A stretch of DNA of 64,000 bases from Streptomyces xanthophaeus (GCF_000725805.1 NZ_JOFT01000014.1:319850-383849), one strand, 5' to 3'. Counted from the first letter of the stretch, positions 8,883-19,974 are shown. Program-made: numbers and translations. The notes: generated by a model not told the origin, from the sequence alone.

Positions 8883-9111
8883 CGTGTCCGCGTGCGACTG
8901 CATCCAGCCGCGTTCGAACGCACCCAGCTTTACCCAAAGCCATTCCATCGGGTGATCGTCACCCGGTCTGCCTGACGGCCGGGCGCGCCCCAACTAGGGT
9001 GCGGCGCAAGCATTCCGGCACTTGGCCCACCGGCATTGCGATGTCGGGGGCGGGTGTCACAGTGGGGGAGTGAGCAATGCCGCCGCAGGGCAGAGGGGGT
9101 GAGGTCCGGCC

Positions 9112-10743
9112 GTGTCCGGAACAGGTTCGATCGTCGATGCGGGCGTGCCGTCCGCACGTTCCCGCGCCTTGGCCGTGCTGCGCGTGCGCAGCAGGGCCCT
9201 GGCCGTCGGGCTGCTGCCCGCCGCCCTCGCCGTGGTGCTCGTCGCCGCGCAGATGACCGGCCGGCTGGCCGGGGACCCCTGGCCGGCGGTGACCTGGGCC
9301 GTGTGCGCGGTCGCCGTGCTCGTCCTGCTGGTGGGCGGGGCCTTCGCCGCGGTGGTGCTGCGCGCCGGCCCCGCCGTGACGCCGACGGTGGCGCTGTCCG
9401 AGGCCGCCGCCCCCGATCTCTACCGGCTCGTGCGGGACCTGGCGGACCGGATGGACGTGCCGCCGCCCTCCGCGATAGCCCTGACGCCGGACTGCGACAG
9501 CTGGCTGGAGGACCGCACGCATGCGGCCCACCGCCGCGGATGCCTGTCCACGGGGCCGGAGTCCGAACCGGGAGCGGCTCCCGTGCTCGTGATCGGCTCC
9601 CCCTTCCTGTGGTGGATGCGGGTCGCCGAGCTGCGGGCCGTCCTCGCCCCGGTCGTCGCCGGCACGGGACCCTCCGCGCATCCGGACATAGCCGATGCCC
9701 GTGGCTTCGTACGCGGTCTGGACGCGGCCGTGGACGTCGGCAGCCGGCCCGGCCTGGGCTGGATCGCCCCGCCCGCGCGGTTCCTGCTGCGGCTCTGCCG
9801 CGTGGACGCCACCGAGATGGAGCGCGGTGTGGCCGCGGCCGCCTCGGACCGTGCACAGGGTGTGGACTACGGGCTGCGCATCGTCGCCCAGGAGCAGGTC
9901 GGCCTCGCGTACGCGGGCTGGGACCGGCTCCTGACCCGGGTCGCGCTGCCCGCCTGGCGGATGGGCCGCTGGCCGGCGCACCTCGATGCGGGAGTGGTCT
10001 CCGCGCTGACCGAGCTGTCCCGGCGGGACCGGCTGGCCGACGGGTTCACCTCGCGGCTGGGCGAGCGCCCCGCCTGCGACCTGCTGGAGCAGCCGGGGGC
10101 GGTCGACGAGGCCGCCTCGCTGCTGGCCGCCCGGCTCTTCCACGGCGGCCCGGCCGAGGCCGGACCGGACTGGTCCCCGGTGGACTGGGCGCAGTACCCG
10201 GAGGAGGTCGTGGACCGCAAGTGGCGTACGGAGGCGGCCCGGCTGCATGCCGCGCTGGACGCCGTGGCCGCCGCGCCCGTGGACCTGCCCCCGCCCGGGG
10301 ACGGCCTCGGCGGGCCCACGCTGGAGCGGGTGCTCGGGCACCTCTCGGACCCCGTCGGTGACGGCGCGGCCGGTGAGGCTCTGGCCGGCCGGCTCAGCGG
10401 GGACCTCGCCCGCGAGGAGCGGGCCACCGGTCCGGGCTCGGCCGAGGGGAAGGCCCGCGGCGCGGACGCCGTACCGCTGTTCCCCCTCCAGCCGCCGCGC
10501 AGCGCGCGGGACCTGCTGGCCGACCACGTGACGGCGCTGGTGTGCTGTGCGGCCGTGGACTCGGCCGGTGCCGAGCCCGGGCTGGACTGGCTGGACGGAC
10601 CGGTCCTGCTGGTCGGCGGTGAGCGGCGGTCCGATCTGGCGCCGCGCGTGCTGTGCCTGGTCGAGGACGGGGACCCGGCGCCCTTGCGGGCCTGGCTCTC
10701 TGAGATCGGCGTCCGCCCGGAGAAGCCGGTCCGGCTGGTCTGA
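9112..10743 (+). CDS. Membrane protein with degenerate M48-peptidase-like region
   Basis: 543 residues. Two hydrophobic helices near the N-terminus (about 35-57 and 65-90) resemble the membrane anchor of M48 (HtpX-like) proteases. The next segment LYRLVRDLADRMDVPPPSAI, then PVLVIGSPFLWWMRVAELRA, also mirrors M48 proteins. Where those have HExxH this one reads ELRAVLAPVVAGTGPSAHPD, so zinc-protease activity is very unlikely. The remaining roughly 350 residues have no domain I recognise. Start GTG 9112 follows a GAGGGGGTGAGG purine run. Function unknown; a regulatory or scaffold pseudo-protease is a guess. Confidence 0.75.
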   Translation: MSGTGSIVDAGVPSARSRALAVLRVRSRALAVGLLPAALAVVLVAAQMTGRLAGDPWPAVTWAVCAVAVLVLLVGGAFAAVVLRAGPAVTPTVALSEAAAPDLYRLVRDLADRMDVPPPSAIALTPDCDSWLEDRTHAAHRRGCLSTGPESEPGAAPVLVIGSPFLWWMRVAELRAVLAPVVAGTGPSAHPDIADARGFVRGLDAAVDVGSRPGLGWIAPPARFLLRLCRVDATEMERGVAAAASDRAQGVDYGLRIVAQEQVGLAYAGWDRLLTRVALPAWRMGRWPAHLDAGVVSALTELSRRDRLADGFTSRLGERPACDLLEQPGAVDEAASLLAARLFHGGPAEAGPDWSPVDWAQYPEEVVDRKWRTEAARLHAALDAVAAAPVDLPPPGDGLGGPTLERVLGHLSDPVGDGAAGEALAGRLSGDLAREERATGPGSAEGKARGADAVPLFPLQPPRSARDLLADHVTALVCCAAVDSAGAEPGLDWLDGPVLLVGGERRSDLAPRVLCLVEDGDPAPLRAWLSEIGVRPEKPVRLV

Positions 10744-11052
10744 CGGCCACCCCGGGCGGCGATCCCGGGCGGCCACTCCTGGCGGCCGCCCCGAGCCGGC
10801 CCGGGGCGGTCGGCCTGCGTGAGGGAATCCTCCGCAAGGTGCCCGCGTAGGCCTCGTTCTCCCAGGTCAGGAGCCATCCGTCCGGGCTACTCCTCGTACG
10901 GACAAACGGATCCGAATGTTCCGGTCACGTCAATTCACGACGAACGGTGACGGACTGCGTGCGTAATGTGATGTGCTGGGACCGGTCGCGGCTGGATGTC
11001 CTGACCAGGTGTCCTGAAAGCGTCGTCCGGGGGAGCGAGGGAGGGGAGCGGT
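10744..11052. other. Intergenic region without a recognised gene
   Basis: About 310 nt between the M48-like gene and the DMFase-like gene. It holds short inverted matches (CGTCCG near 10888 and CGGAC near 10909) but no convincing terminator, and presumably the promoter of the downstream gene. I see no coding signal. Confidence 0.5.
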
Positions 11053-12540
11053 ATGGGTGCGGACCAGATCCGGCGTTGGGAGTCAGGTGCGCTCGCGCAC
11101 GCGGTGAACGACCCCTTCGGGCAGGGACCCCTGCCCTGGTTCCGGGGCAGCGAGCTCTACTTCGGCGACACCGGGCAGGTCGTCCCCTGGTACGTGGACC
11201 CTGCCGCCACGACCGCCGGCCCCGGCCGGCTCCCCCGCGCCCGCTGCAACGGCGGCCCGCGCAGCGCCGACGACGTGCACCGCCAGATCAAGGGCTTCGC
11301 CTCGACCGGAGCCGTCACCCCCGGTGAGGCCATCGACTTCCACATCACCGTGGACCCGCCCCAGCAGTTCTCCGTCGACGTCTACCGGATCGGCCACTAC
11401 GGCGGCGACGGGGCCTCCAAGATCACCACCAGCCCCCGGCTCTCCGGGATCGTCCAGCCGCCCCCCCTGGCCGCGGACCGCACCGTCTCCTGCCACCACT
11501 GGTGGCTGTCCTGGCGCCTGCAGGTCCCGTCCTACTGGAGCGTCGGCGCGTACGTGGCCGTCCTGACCACGGCCGACGGCTACCGCTCCCACATCCCCTT
11601 CACCGTCCGCGACGACCACCCCGCGGACCTCCTGCTCCTGCTCCCCGACATCACCTGGCAGGCGTACAACCTCTACCCGGAGGACGGCCGCACCGGCGCC
11701 AGCCTCTACCACGCCTGGGACGAGGACGGCCGGCTACTCGGCGAACAGGACGCGGCCATCACCGTCTCCTTCGACCGCCCCTACGCGGGCGCGGGCCTGC
11801 CCCTGCACGTCGGCCACGCCTACGACTTCATCCGCTGGGCCGAGCGCTACGGCTACGACCTGGCCTACGCCGACACCCGCGACCTGCACGCGGGCCGCGT
11901 GGACCCGACCCGCTACCGGGGCCTGGTCTTCCCCGGTCACGACGAGTACTGGTCGGGCCCGATGCGCCGCACCGTCGAGCGCGCCCGCGGCCACGGCACC
12001 TCCCTGGTCTTCCTCTCCGCCAACACCATGTACTGGCAGGTCGAGCTGGGCCCGTCCCCCTCCGGGGTCGAAGACCGCCTCCTGACCTGCCGAAAACGCC
12101 GCGGCCCCGGCCGCCCCAGCCTGTGGCGCGAGGTCGACCGCCCTGAGCAGCAGCTGCTCGGCATCCAGTACGCGGGCCGGGTCCCCGAGCCCGCACCCCT
12201 GATCGTGCGCAACGCCACGCACTGGCTGTGGGACTCCACCGGAGCCGGCGAGAACGACGAGCTCCCCGGCCTGGTCGCGGGCGAGGCCGACCGGTACTTC
12301 CCGCGCACCCAGCTCCCCGAGCACCAGGACCGGATCCTGCTCGCGCACTCCCCGTACCTCGACACCACGGGCCACCGCAGGCACCAGGAGACCTCGCTCT
12401 ACCGGGCCCCCAGCGGCGCCCTGGTCTTCGCCTCCGGCACCTTCGCCTGGTCCCCGGCCCTCGACCGGCCCGGCCATGTGGACGAGCGGGTGCAGCGGGC
12501 CACCGCCAATCTCCTCGACCGGATCTGCAAGCGCGACTGA
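11053..12540 (+). CDS. DMFase large-subunit-like (DMFA2_C-type) protein
   Basis: A 495-residue protein resembling the C-terminal region of N,N-dimethylformamidase beta subunits. A beta-rich N-terminal part (HITVDPPQQFSVDVYRIGHY) leads into a central domain with WQAYNLYPEDG, DFIRWAERYGYDLAYAD and LVFPGHDEYWS, then MYWQVELG. The family is named after the iron amidohydrolase that splits DMF, but the streptomycete genes are uncharacterised. No signal peptide. Start ATG 11053 is preceded by GGGAGCGAGGGAGGGG. It is followed closely by purC. Substrate unknown; DMF hydrolysis should not be assumed. Confidence 0.75.
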   Translation: MGADQIRRWESGALAHAVNDPFGQGPLPWFRGSELYFGDTGQVVPWYVDPAATTAGPGRLPRARCNGGPRSADDVHRQIKGFASTGAVTPGEAIDFHITVDPPQQFSVDVYRIGHYGGDGASKITTSPRLSGIVQPPPLAADRTVSCHHWWLSWRLQVPSYWSVGAYVAVLTTADGYRSHIPFTVRDDHPADLLLLLPDITWQAYNLYPEDGRTGASLYHAWDEDGRLLGEQDAAITVSFDRPYAGAGLPLHVGHAYDFIRWAERYGYDLAYADTRDLHAGRVDPTRYRGLVFPGHDEYWSGPMRRTVERARGHGTSLVFLSANTMYWQVELGPSPSGVEDRLLTCRKRRGPGRPSLWREVDRPEQQLLGIQYAGRVPEPAPLIVRNATHWLWDSTGAGENDELPGLVAGEADRYFPRTQLPEHQDRILLAHSPYLDTTGHRRHQETSLYRAPSGALVFASGTFAWSPALDRPGHVDERVQRATANLLDRICKRD

Positions 12541-12615
12541 GACCCCGCCGGGCGGCGCAGCGGGCCGCGTGCGGGAGAATGGGTTCGCGCTCGTACAGAA
12601 CCACAGGGAGAACCC

Positions 12616-13530
12616 GTGTCCGGATTCGTCGAAAAGCCCGAGCCGGTCGAGGTTCCCGGCCTCGTCCACCTCCACACCGGCAAGGTGCGCGACCTCTACC
12701 GCGACGAGGAAGACCGCCTCGTCATGGTCGCCAGCGACCGCATGTCCGCCTTCGACTGGGTGCTGCCCACGGAGATCCCGGACAAGGGCCGCGTCCTCAC
12801 CCAGCTCTCCCTGTGGTGGTTCGACCAGCTCGCGGACCTCGTCCCGAACCACGTCATCTCGACCGAGCTGCCCGTCGGCGCCCCCGCCGACTGGGCCGGC
12901 CGGACGCTGATCTGCCACAACCTCGACATGGTCGCCGTCGAGTGCGTGGCCCGCGGCTACCTCACCGGCTCCGGCCTCGCCGAGTACCGCCAGACCCGTA
13001 CCGTCTGCGGACTGGCCCTGCCCGAGGGGCTCGTGGACGGCTCCGAGCTGCCCGCCCCGATCTTCACCCCGGCCGCCAAGGCCGCGGTCGGCGAGCACGA
13101 CGAGAACGTCTCCTACGAGGAGGTCGCGCGCACGACCGGCGCCGAGACCGCGGCGCTGCTGCGCCAGACCACCCTCGCCGTGTACGGCCGCGCCCGGGAC
13201 ATCGCCCGCGAGCGCGGGATCATCCTGGCGGACACCAAGTTCGAGTTCGGCTTCGACCCCAAGGACGGCACGCTCGTCGCCGCCGACGAGGTGCTCACCC
13301 CTGACTCCTCCCGCTTCTGGCCCGCCGACCTGTGGGAGCCGGGCCACGCCCAGCCGTCCTTCGACAAGCAGTACGTCCGCGACTGGCTGTCCTCCCCGGC
13401 CTCCGGCTGGGACCCGAAGGGCGAACTGCCGCCGCCGGCCCTCCCGCAGGAGGTCGTCGAGCGCACCCGCGCCAAGTACGTCGAGGCCTACGAGCGGCTC
13501 ACCGGCCTGGCCTGGCAGAGCGGGGCCTGA
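12616..13530 (+). CDS. purC: SAICAR synthetase
   Basis: A 304-residue enzyme joining CAIR and aspartate with ATP to give SAICAR in purine synthesis. Signatures include HTGKVRDLY near the N-terminus, MVASDRMSAFDWVLPTEIPD, the ECVARGYLTGSG region and LADTKFEFGFD toward the C-terminus. It is of the longer bacterial/eukaryote-like type. Start GTG 12616 has AGGGAG 6 nt upstream. It ends at a hairpin shared with the convergent tRNA-Gly. Confidence 0.96.
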   Translation: MSGFVEKPEPVEVPGLVHLHTGKVRDLYRDEEDRLVMVASDRMSAFDWVLPTEIPDKGRVLTQLSLWWFDQLADLVPNHVISTELPVGAPADWAGRTLICHNLDMVAVECVARGYLTGSGLAEYRQTRTVCGLALPEGLVDGSELPAPIFTPAAKAAVGEHDENVSYEEVARTTGAETAALLRQTTLAVYGRARDIARERGIILADTKFEFGFDPKDGTLVAADEVLTPDSSRFWPADLWEPGHAQPSFDKQYVRDWLSSPASGWDPKGELPPPALPQEVVERTRAKYVEAYERLTGLAWQSGA

Positions 13531-13535
13531 GACAC

Positions 13536-13570
13536 GAAGAAGCCCCCGGTCGAGGACCGGGGGCTTCTTC
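13536..13570. terminator. Bidirectional terminator, purC / tRNA-Gly
   Basis: GAAGAAGCCCCCGGT paired with ACCGGGGGCTTCTTC around CGAGG. It lies between converging purC and tRNA-Gly, with A and T runs in the outer arms that suit both directions. Confidence 0.85.
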
Positions 13571-13576
13571 GTTCTG

Positions 13577-13649
<73 letters not shown>

Positions 13650-13671
13650 ATGCGCCGTAACGCGAGACCTA

Positions 13672-14283
13672 CTATACCCAACCCCGCTCGCGTGCGAGAC
13701 GCACTGCCGTGTGCCGGTTCTCGGCCCCGAGCTTCGAGGCCGCCGAGGACAGGTAGTTCCGTACGGTCCCCTGCGACAGCGAGGCCCGCTCCGCGATCTC
13801 CGCCACCGGCGCCCCGTCGGCCGCGAGTTCCAGCACCTCCGCCTCGCGCGCGGTCAGCGGGGAGTCCCCCGCGCTGATCGCGTCGGCCGCCAACTCCGGG
13901 TCCACATAACGTCCTCCGGCGTGCACGGTCCGGATCAGCTCGGCCAGCCGCTGCGCCGACACCGTCTTCGGCGCGAAGGCCCGCACCCCCGCCGCCAGCG
14001 CCCTCTTGAGGTGTCCCGGGCGGCCGTGGCTCGTCACGATCATGGTCTTGCAGTCGGGGAGTTCGGCCCGCAGCGCTGTGGCCACACTCACACCGTCGGC
14101 CCCCGGCATCTGCAGGTCCAGCACCACCACGTCCGGCCGGTGCGCCCGGGCCATCGCCAGCGCCTCGGGCCCCGAAGCGGCCTCGGCTATCACCAGCAGG
14201 TCGTCCTCCAGTCCCAGCAGCGCGGCCAGCGCCCCGCGGATCAGGTGTTCGTCGTCGGCGAGCAGTACGCGTACGGGGCTCAC
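13672..14283 (-). CDS. LuxR/NarL-type response regulator
   Basis: 203 residues. Receiver domain at about 3-120 with the acidic pair in LLADDEHLIRG and the phospho-accepting Asp in VVVLDLQMPG. LuxR-type HTH at about 140-200 (LTAREAEVLELAADGAPVAE, then SQGTVRNYLSSAASKLGA). Start GTG 14283 overlaps the kinase stop by 4 nt (GTGA), so the two are translationally coupled. DesR-like arrangement; target genes unknown. Confidence 0.93.
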   Translation of the reverse strand: MSPVRVLLADDEHLIRGALAALLGLEDDLLVIAEAASGPEALAMARAHRPDVVVLDLQMPGADGVSVATALRAELPDCKTMIVTSHGRPGHLKRALAAGVRAFAPKTVSAQRLAELIRTVHAGGRYVDPELAADAISAGDSPLTAREAEVLELAADGAPVAEIAERASLSQGTVRNYLSSAASKLGAENRHTAVRLARERGWV

Positions 14284-15515
14284 GCCCGCACCTCCAGTCG
14301 TTGTGCTTGTCGGCCGGGGATCTCGGCGCGCAGCCGGAACCGGCCGCCTTCCACCGGCCCGGCCTGCAGGGTTCCGTCCAGGGCCGCGAGCCGCTCGCGC
14401 AGCCCGGCCAGCCCCGAACCCGGAGGCCCGGCAGGCACCTCGGGCGCCCCGTCGTTCTCCACCACCAGCGTCACGGCGCCGCCCTCCGGCACCGTGAGAC
14501 GGATCACACAGCTCTGCGCGTCCCCGTGCCGCAGGACGTTGGTCGTCGCCTCGCGCACCACCCAGCCGAGCGCGGACTGGACCTCGGACGGCAGGTCCCG
14601 CCGGCCCCGCAGGTCGACCCGGCAGTCCATCCCGGCCGCGCTGAGCACGCCGCGGGCGCCTTCCAGCTCCACCGCGAGATCTGCCTCCCGGTAGCCCCGC
14701 ACCACGTCGCGGACCTCCCGCTGGGACTCCCGCGCGATCCGCTGGACCTCGATCATCTGGTCCACCGCCTCGGGGCGTTCGCGCCGTGCCAGCTGGACCG
14801 CCAGTTCGCTCTTGAGGGCGATCACCGCCAGGTTGCGGCCCATCACGTCGTGCAGGTCCCGGCCGAAGCGCAGCCGCTCCTCCGCGACCGCCAGCTGGGC
14901 CAGGGCCTCCCGCGAGCGGTCGAGTTCGTAGACGGCGTCCAGCAGCCAGGCCGAGAACCCGCAGGTGGCGCCGAAGAACACGCTGCCGATCAGCACCCCG
15001 ACGGCGTACCCGAGGGCCTCCCCCGGGTGGAGTCCGAAGGCGAGCACGGCCGTGCCCGTGGCGAGCGCCGCGATCGGGGGGACGTACCGGATGCGCCGGA
15101 CGGTCCGCAGGCACAGCACCAGCGAACCGGTGACGAAGCAGGTCAGCCCCGAGACCAGCATCGGCGCCACGCTCGGGTCGAGTTCGCCGGCGGCCCGCAG
15201 CGCGAGGACGCCCAGGGTCGCGGCGGCGGTCACGGCGACCGTTGCCGCGGCCAGCCGGTCGGGGCGCTCGCGCTTGCCGGCCACCCAGCCGAGCGCCCTG
15301 GACGAGAGCACTCCGCACAGCACCGCATGGGCGCACATCAGCACGAAGAGCAGGACCGGCAGCAGCGGGGAGGACCACTCGGGCACCCCGAGCAGCGGAC
15401 CCAGCGCGAAGGCCCCGATCTCCATGAGCACGAAGAAGTGGAACGACCAGCGGGTGTACACCTCCACCTTTTCCGCGCTGCTGCGGTTCTTCCACCATCC
15501 CGTCAGCTTCGACAC
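14280..15515 (-). CDS. DesK-like sensor histidine kinase
   Basis: A 411-residue membrane kinase. Five or six hydrophobic segments fill residues 20-190 with no large extracellular loop, suggesting it senses the membrane itself. HisKA_3 dimerisation box FGRDLHDVMGRNLAVIALKS carries the phospho-acceptor His. The HATPase region shows WVVREATTNVLRHG and GSGLAGLRERLAAL. Start GTG 15515 (SKLTGWWKNRSSAEKVEVY) is chosen with a GGGGGCGAGG site upstream; the frame extends to 15635 but that part looks non-coding. Partner is the overlapping regulator. DesK itself senses membrane fluidity; the signal here is unknown. Confidence 0.92.
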   Translation of the reverse strand: MSKLTGWWKNRSSAEKVEVYTRWSFHFFVLMEIGAFALGPLLGVPEWSSPLLPVLLFVLMCAHAVLCGVLSSRALGWVAGKRERPDRLAAATVAVTAAATLGVLALRAAGELDPSVAPMLVSGLTCFVTGSLVLCLRTVRRIRYVPPIAALATGTAVLAFGLHPGEALGYAVGVLIGSVFFGATCGFSAWLLDAVYELDRSREALAQLAVAEERLRFGRDLHDVMGRNLAVIALKSELAVQLARRERPEAVDQMIEVQRIARESQREVRDVVRGYREADLAVELEGARGVLSAAGMDCRVDLRGRRDLPSEVQSALGWVVREATTNVLRHGDAQSCVIRLTVPEGGAVTLVVENDGAPEVPAGPPGSGLAGLRERLAALDGTLQAGPVEGGRFRLRAEIPGRQAQRLEVRA

Positions 15516-15736
15516 GGACCTCGCCCCCCTGGGTCTTCCTGCGCACAGGCCGCGCGATTCCCGGTGCGGCCACCGCTGGACAGCAAACACGGTGATCATG
15601 ACGCAGGCCAGGACGGTGCCTGCTCCGAGTCTCACGGACCCCGGACCGGCGCGGCAGTGAGCGTCGTCACGGCCCCGGATGACATTTGTCAGGCCGACCG
15701 CTCCCGGAACGGCCGGGGCGGCCTTCCGCTAAACAC

Positions 15737-15773
15737 GAAGAAGGCCCCGGTCGCAATGACCGGGGCCTTCTTC
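15737..15773 (-). terminator. Terminator downstream of tRNA-Gly copy 2
   Basis: Perfect hairpin GAAGAAGGCCCCGGTC / GACCGGGGCCTTCTTC with loop GCAAT, between the minus-strand tRNA-Gly and the two-component genes. Confidence 0.85.
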
Positions 15774-15779
15774 AATCTG

Positions 15780-15852
<73 letters not shown>

Positions 15853-15921
15853 ATGCACTCTGCTGAGCAATGCGAGCATCACTCTACCCGATCCACCGTG
15901 GTGGTCGGTCAAACGATGCAG

Positions 15922-15993
15922 AGCGGGTGACAGGGATCGCACACTGCGCCTTCCCCCTGGAAGAGGGATGTTCTGCTACTGAACTACACCCGC
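15922..15993 (-). tRNA. Atypical tRNA-Gly-like gene (anticodon TCC)
   Basis: A full cloverleaf can be drawn. Acceptor GCGGGTG/CACCCGC pairs perfectly; D-stem is GTTC/GAAC; anticodon loop is CTTCCAG on TCCCT/GGGGA. The D-loop is only AGTAGCA and lacks the G18-G19 pair. The T-arm reads CAGTG-TGCGATC-CCTGT and pairs only if one T is bulged, with G instead of T at position 55. The elbow contacts of a normal tRNA are therefore missing. It is either a decaying tRNA-Gly or a special non-elongator tRNA (see findings). No CCA encoded. Confidence 0.7.
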
Positions 15994-16080
15994 ACGACTT
16001 CGGGGCTTCGACTTGCGGTCTGGCCCCTCGGCGTGATCCACACACTAGCCGACGCAGGGGGGTGGATGGCAAATCGGCCC

Positions 16081-16398
16081 TCAGTGGGCCGCGTTGTAGG
16101 CCTCGTAGATCTTCTTGGGGATGCGCCCGCGCGGCGGGACCTCGTACTGGTTGGACCGGGCCCAGGCCCGGACGACCGCCGGGTCGGGGGCGATGGAGGT
16201 GTGCTTGAAGGCCTTCCCCGAGCGGGACTGGCGGCGTCCGGCGGCGACGAAGGGGGCCAGGCCCTTCCGCAGTTTCTTTGCGTTGGCCACATTGAGGTCG
16301 ATCTCGTACGACTTACCGTCCAGAGAGAACGCGACCGTTTCCGCTGCTTCTCCGCCGTCGATGTCATCGGAGAGCGTGACTACTACGCGCTGCGCCAC
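16081..16398 (-). CDS. lsrL: Lsr2-family nucleoid-associated protein (LsrL type)
   Basis: 105 residues. N-terminal oligomerisation domain MAQRVVVTLSDDIDGGEAAE, then FSLDGKSYEIDL. C-terminal DNA-binding domain with VRAWARSNQYEV and the minor-groove RGR core in PPRGRIPKKIYEAY. Lsr2 proteins are H-NS-like silencers of AT-rich DNA. Streptomycetes usually carry lsr2 plus a paralogue, lsrL; the position between tRNA-Gly genes and purSQL fits lsrL, which I infer from remembered gene order. The upstream 350 nt is AT-richer than its surroundings, as expected if it binds its own promoter. Confidence 0.88.
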   Translation of the reverse strand: MAQRVVVTLSDDIDGGEAAETVAFSLDGKSYEIDLNVANAKKLRKGLAPFVAAGRRQSRSGKAFKHTSIAPDPAVVRAWARSNQYEVPPRGRIPKKIYEAYNAAH

Positions 16399-16747
16399 GG
16401 ATATCGGTCCCTTCGTGAGACGCCGTCACCCGTTGACGTGCGGTGATGTCGCCTGTGTGGATGTTTCGGAGCAATGCGTCTTTCTGCCCCCGTCGCGAAG
16501 CGACAAATGCCAACGCCTCGGGTGATTCCTTTGTACCCCGATTCGCATTGCATTGCGAAGCCCAGTTAATTCTCTCCGCGTGTCCCGCCGCAATGCCGGG
16601 TACGCGGTTTTCCGGCGGATTTTGCGAAGCGTTGGTGAAGTCGAAACCGGTCGGCGATCAAGGTCAGAGGATATCTACCCGCGTAGAAATTTTGGCCGGG
16701 TACGCTGATGGAACCGCCTTCGCACCAACCACCACACGGGAGTGCCA
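16399..16747. promoter_or_regulatory. Divergent lsrL / purSQL control region
   Basis: About 350 nt without a gene and clearly less GC-rich than its neighbours (for example AGTTAATTCTC and AAATTTTGG). It contains three copies of GCGAAGC (16495, 16555, 16624), the first inside the dyad GTCGC-GAA-GCGAC (16492-16504), and a second dyad at 16674-16687. It must hold promoters for lsrL and purS. Confidence 0.6.
16674..16687. promoter_or_regulatory. Candidate operator upstream of purSQL
   Basis: Perfect dyad TCTAC-CCGC-GTAGA followed by AAATTTT, about 60 nt before purS and 14 nt before a possible -10 (TACGCT at about 16701). The regulator is unknown. Confidence 0.4.
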
Positions 16748-16993
16748 GTGGCACGCGTCGTAGTCGACGTCATGCTCAAGCCGGAGATCCTCGACCCCCA
16801 GGGCCAGGCGGTGCAGCGTGCACTGCCGCGGCTGGGCTTCGAGGGAATCGCCGACGTCCGCCAGGGGAAGCGCTTCGAACTGGAGGTGGAGGGACCGGTC
16901 GACCAGGCCGCCCTCGACCGCATCCACAAGATGGCCGAAACCTTCCTCGCCAACACCGTCATCGAAGACTTCACCGTGAAGGTCGAGGCCTGA
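16748..16993 (+). CDS. purS: FGAM synthase subunit PurS
   Basis: 81 residues matching PurS ([20 protein letters not shown], then [16 protein letters not shown]). It bridges PurL and PurQ in the three-part FGAM synthase (step 4 of purine synthesis). GTG 16748 is chosen over GTG 16742 because CGGGAG at 16737-16742 is 5 nt upstream and would overlap the earlier start. purQ follows after 2 nt. Confidence 0.95.
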   Translation: MARVVVDVMLKPEILDPQGQAVQRALPRLGFEGIADVRQGKRFELEVEGPVDQAALDRIHKMAETFLANTVIEDFTVKVEA

Positions 16994-16995
16994 CG

Positions 16996-17672
16996 GTGAC
17001 CACTCGCATCGGAGTCGTCACGTTCCCCGGAACGCTCGACGACCGTGACTCGCTGCGCGCCATCCGCCTCGCGGGGGCCGAGCCGGTCTCGCTCTGGCAC
17101 CGCGACAAGGACCTGCACCAGGTCGACGCGGTCGTCCTCGCGGGCGGCTTCTCCTACGGGGACTACCTGCGCGCCGGGGCCATCTCCCGCTTCTCGCCGG
17201 TGATGGACACCATCATCGAGCAGGCCAAGGCGGGCATGCCCGTCCTCGGCATCTGCAACGGCTTCCAGGTCCTCACCGAGGCCCACCTGCTGCCGGGGGC
17301 GATGCTCCGCAACAACCACCTGCACTTCATCTGCCGCGACCAGAAGCTGCGGGTGGAGAACGCGGAGACCGCGTGGACCGGCGACTACACCGCCGGCCAG
17401 GAGATCTCCGTACCGCTCAAGAACATGGACGGCCGCTACGTCGCCGACGAGCGCGTGCTCGACGAACTGGAGGCCGAAGGCCGAGTGGCCTTCCGCTACC
17501 TCGACGTCAACCCGAACGGCTCGCTGCGCGACATCGCCGGCATCACCAACGCCGCGGGCAACGTCGTCGGCCTCATGCCGCACCCCGAGCACGCGGTCGA
17601 GCCGCTGATCGGGACCGGTCGCACCGACGGCCTCCCGTTCTTCACCTCGGTCCTGAAGAAGCTGGTCAGCGC

Positions 17673-17676
<4 letters not shown>
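16996..17676 (+). CDS. purQ: FGAM synthase glutaminase subunit PurQ
   Basis: 226 residues, class I glutamine amidotransferase. The nucleophile Cys is in [11 protein letters not shown], with the His/Glu pair in [11 protein letters not shown] near the C-terminus. It feeds ammonia to PurL. Start GTG 16996 lies 2 nt after the purS stop, and its stop overlaps purL (ATGA), so the three subunits are translated in a coupled 1:1:1 fashion. Confidence 0.96.
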
Positions 17677-19922
<2,246 letters not shown>

Positions 19923-19939
19923 TCCTCCACCCGGCCCGG

Positions 19940-19974
19940 CCGAGGCCCCGACCCGCTCCGGGTCGGGGCCTCGG
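19940..19974 (+). terminator. Terminator of purSQL
   Basis: Perfect 16-bp stem CCGAGGCCCCGACCCG / CGGGTCGGGGCCTCGG with a CTC loop, 18 nt after the purL stop. Confidence 0.88.

Noticed and set aside
5126..8923. Very long open frame on the minus strand opposite dnaX and purD
   Set aside because: It is a mirror of the high-GC codon bias of dnaX and purD; the product is Gly/Arg/Ala-rich without any domain, and dnaX and purD are certain.
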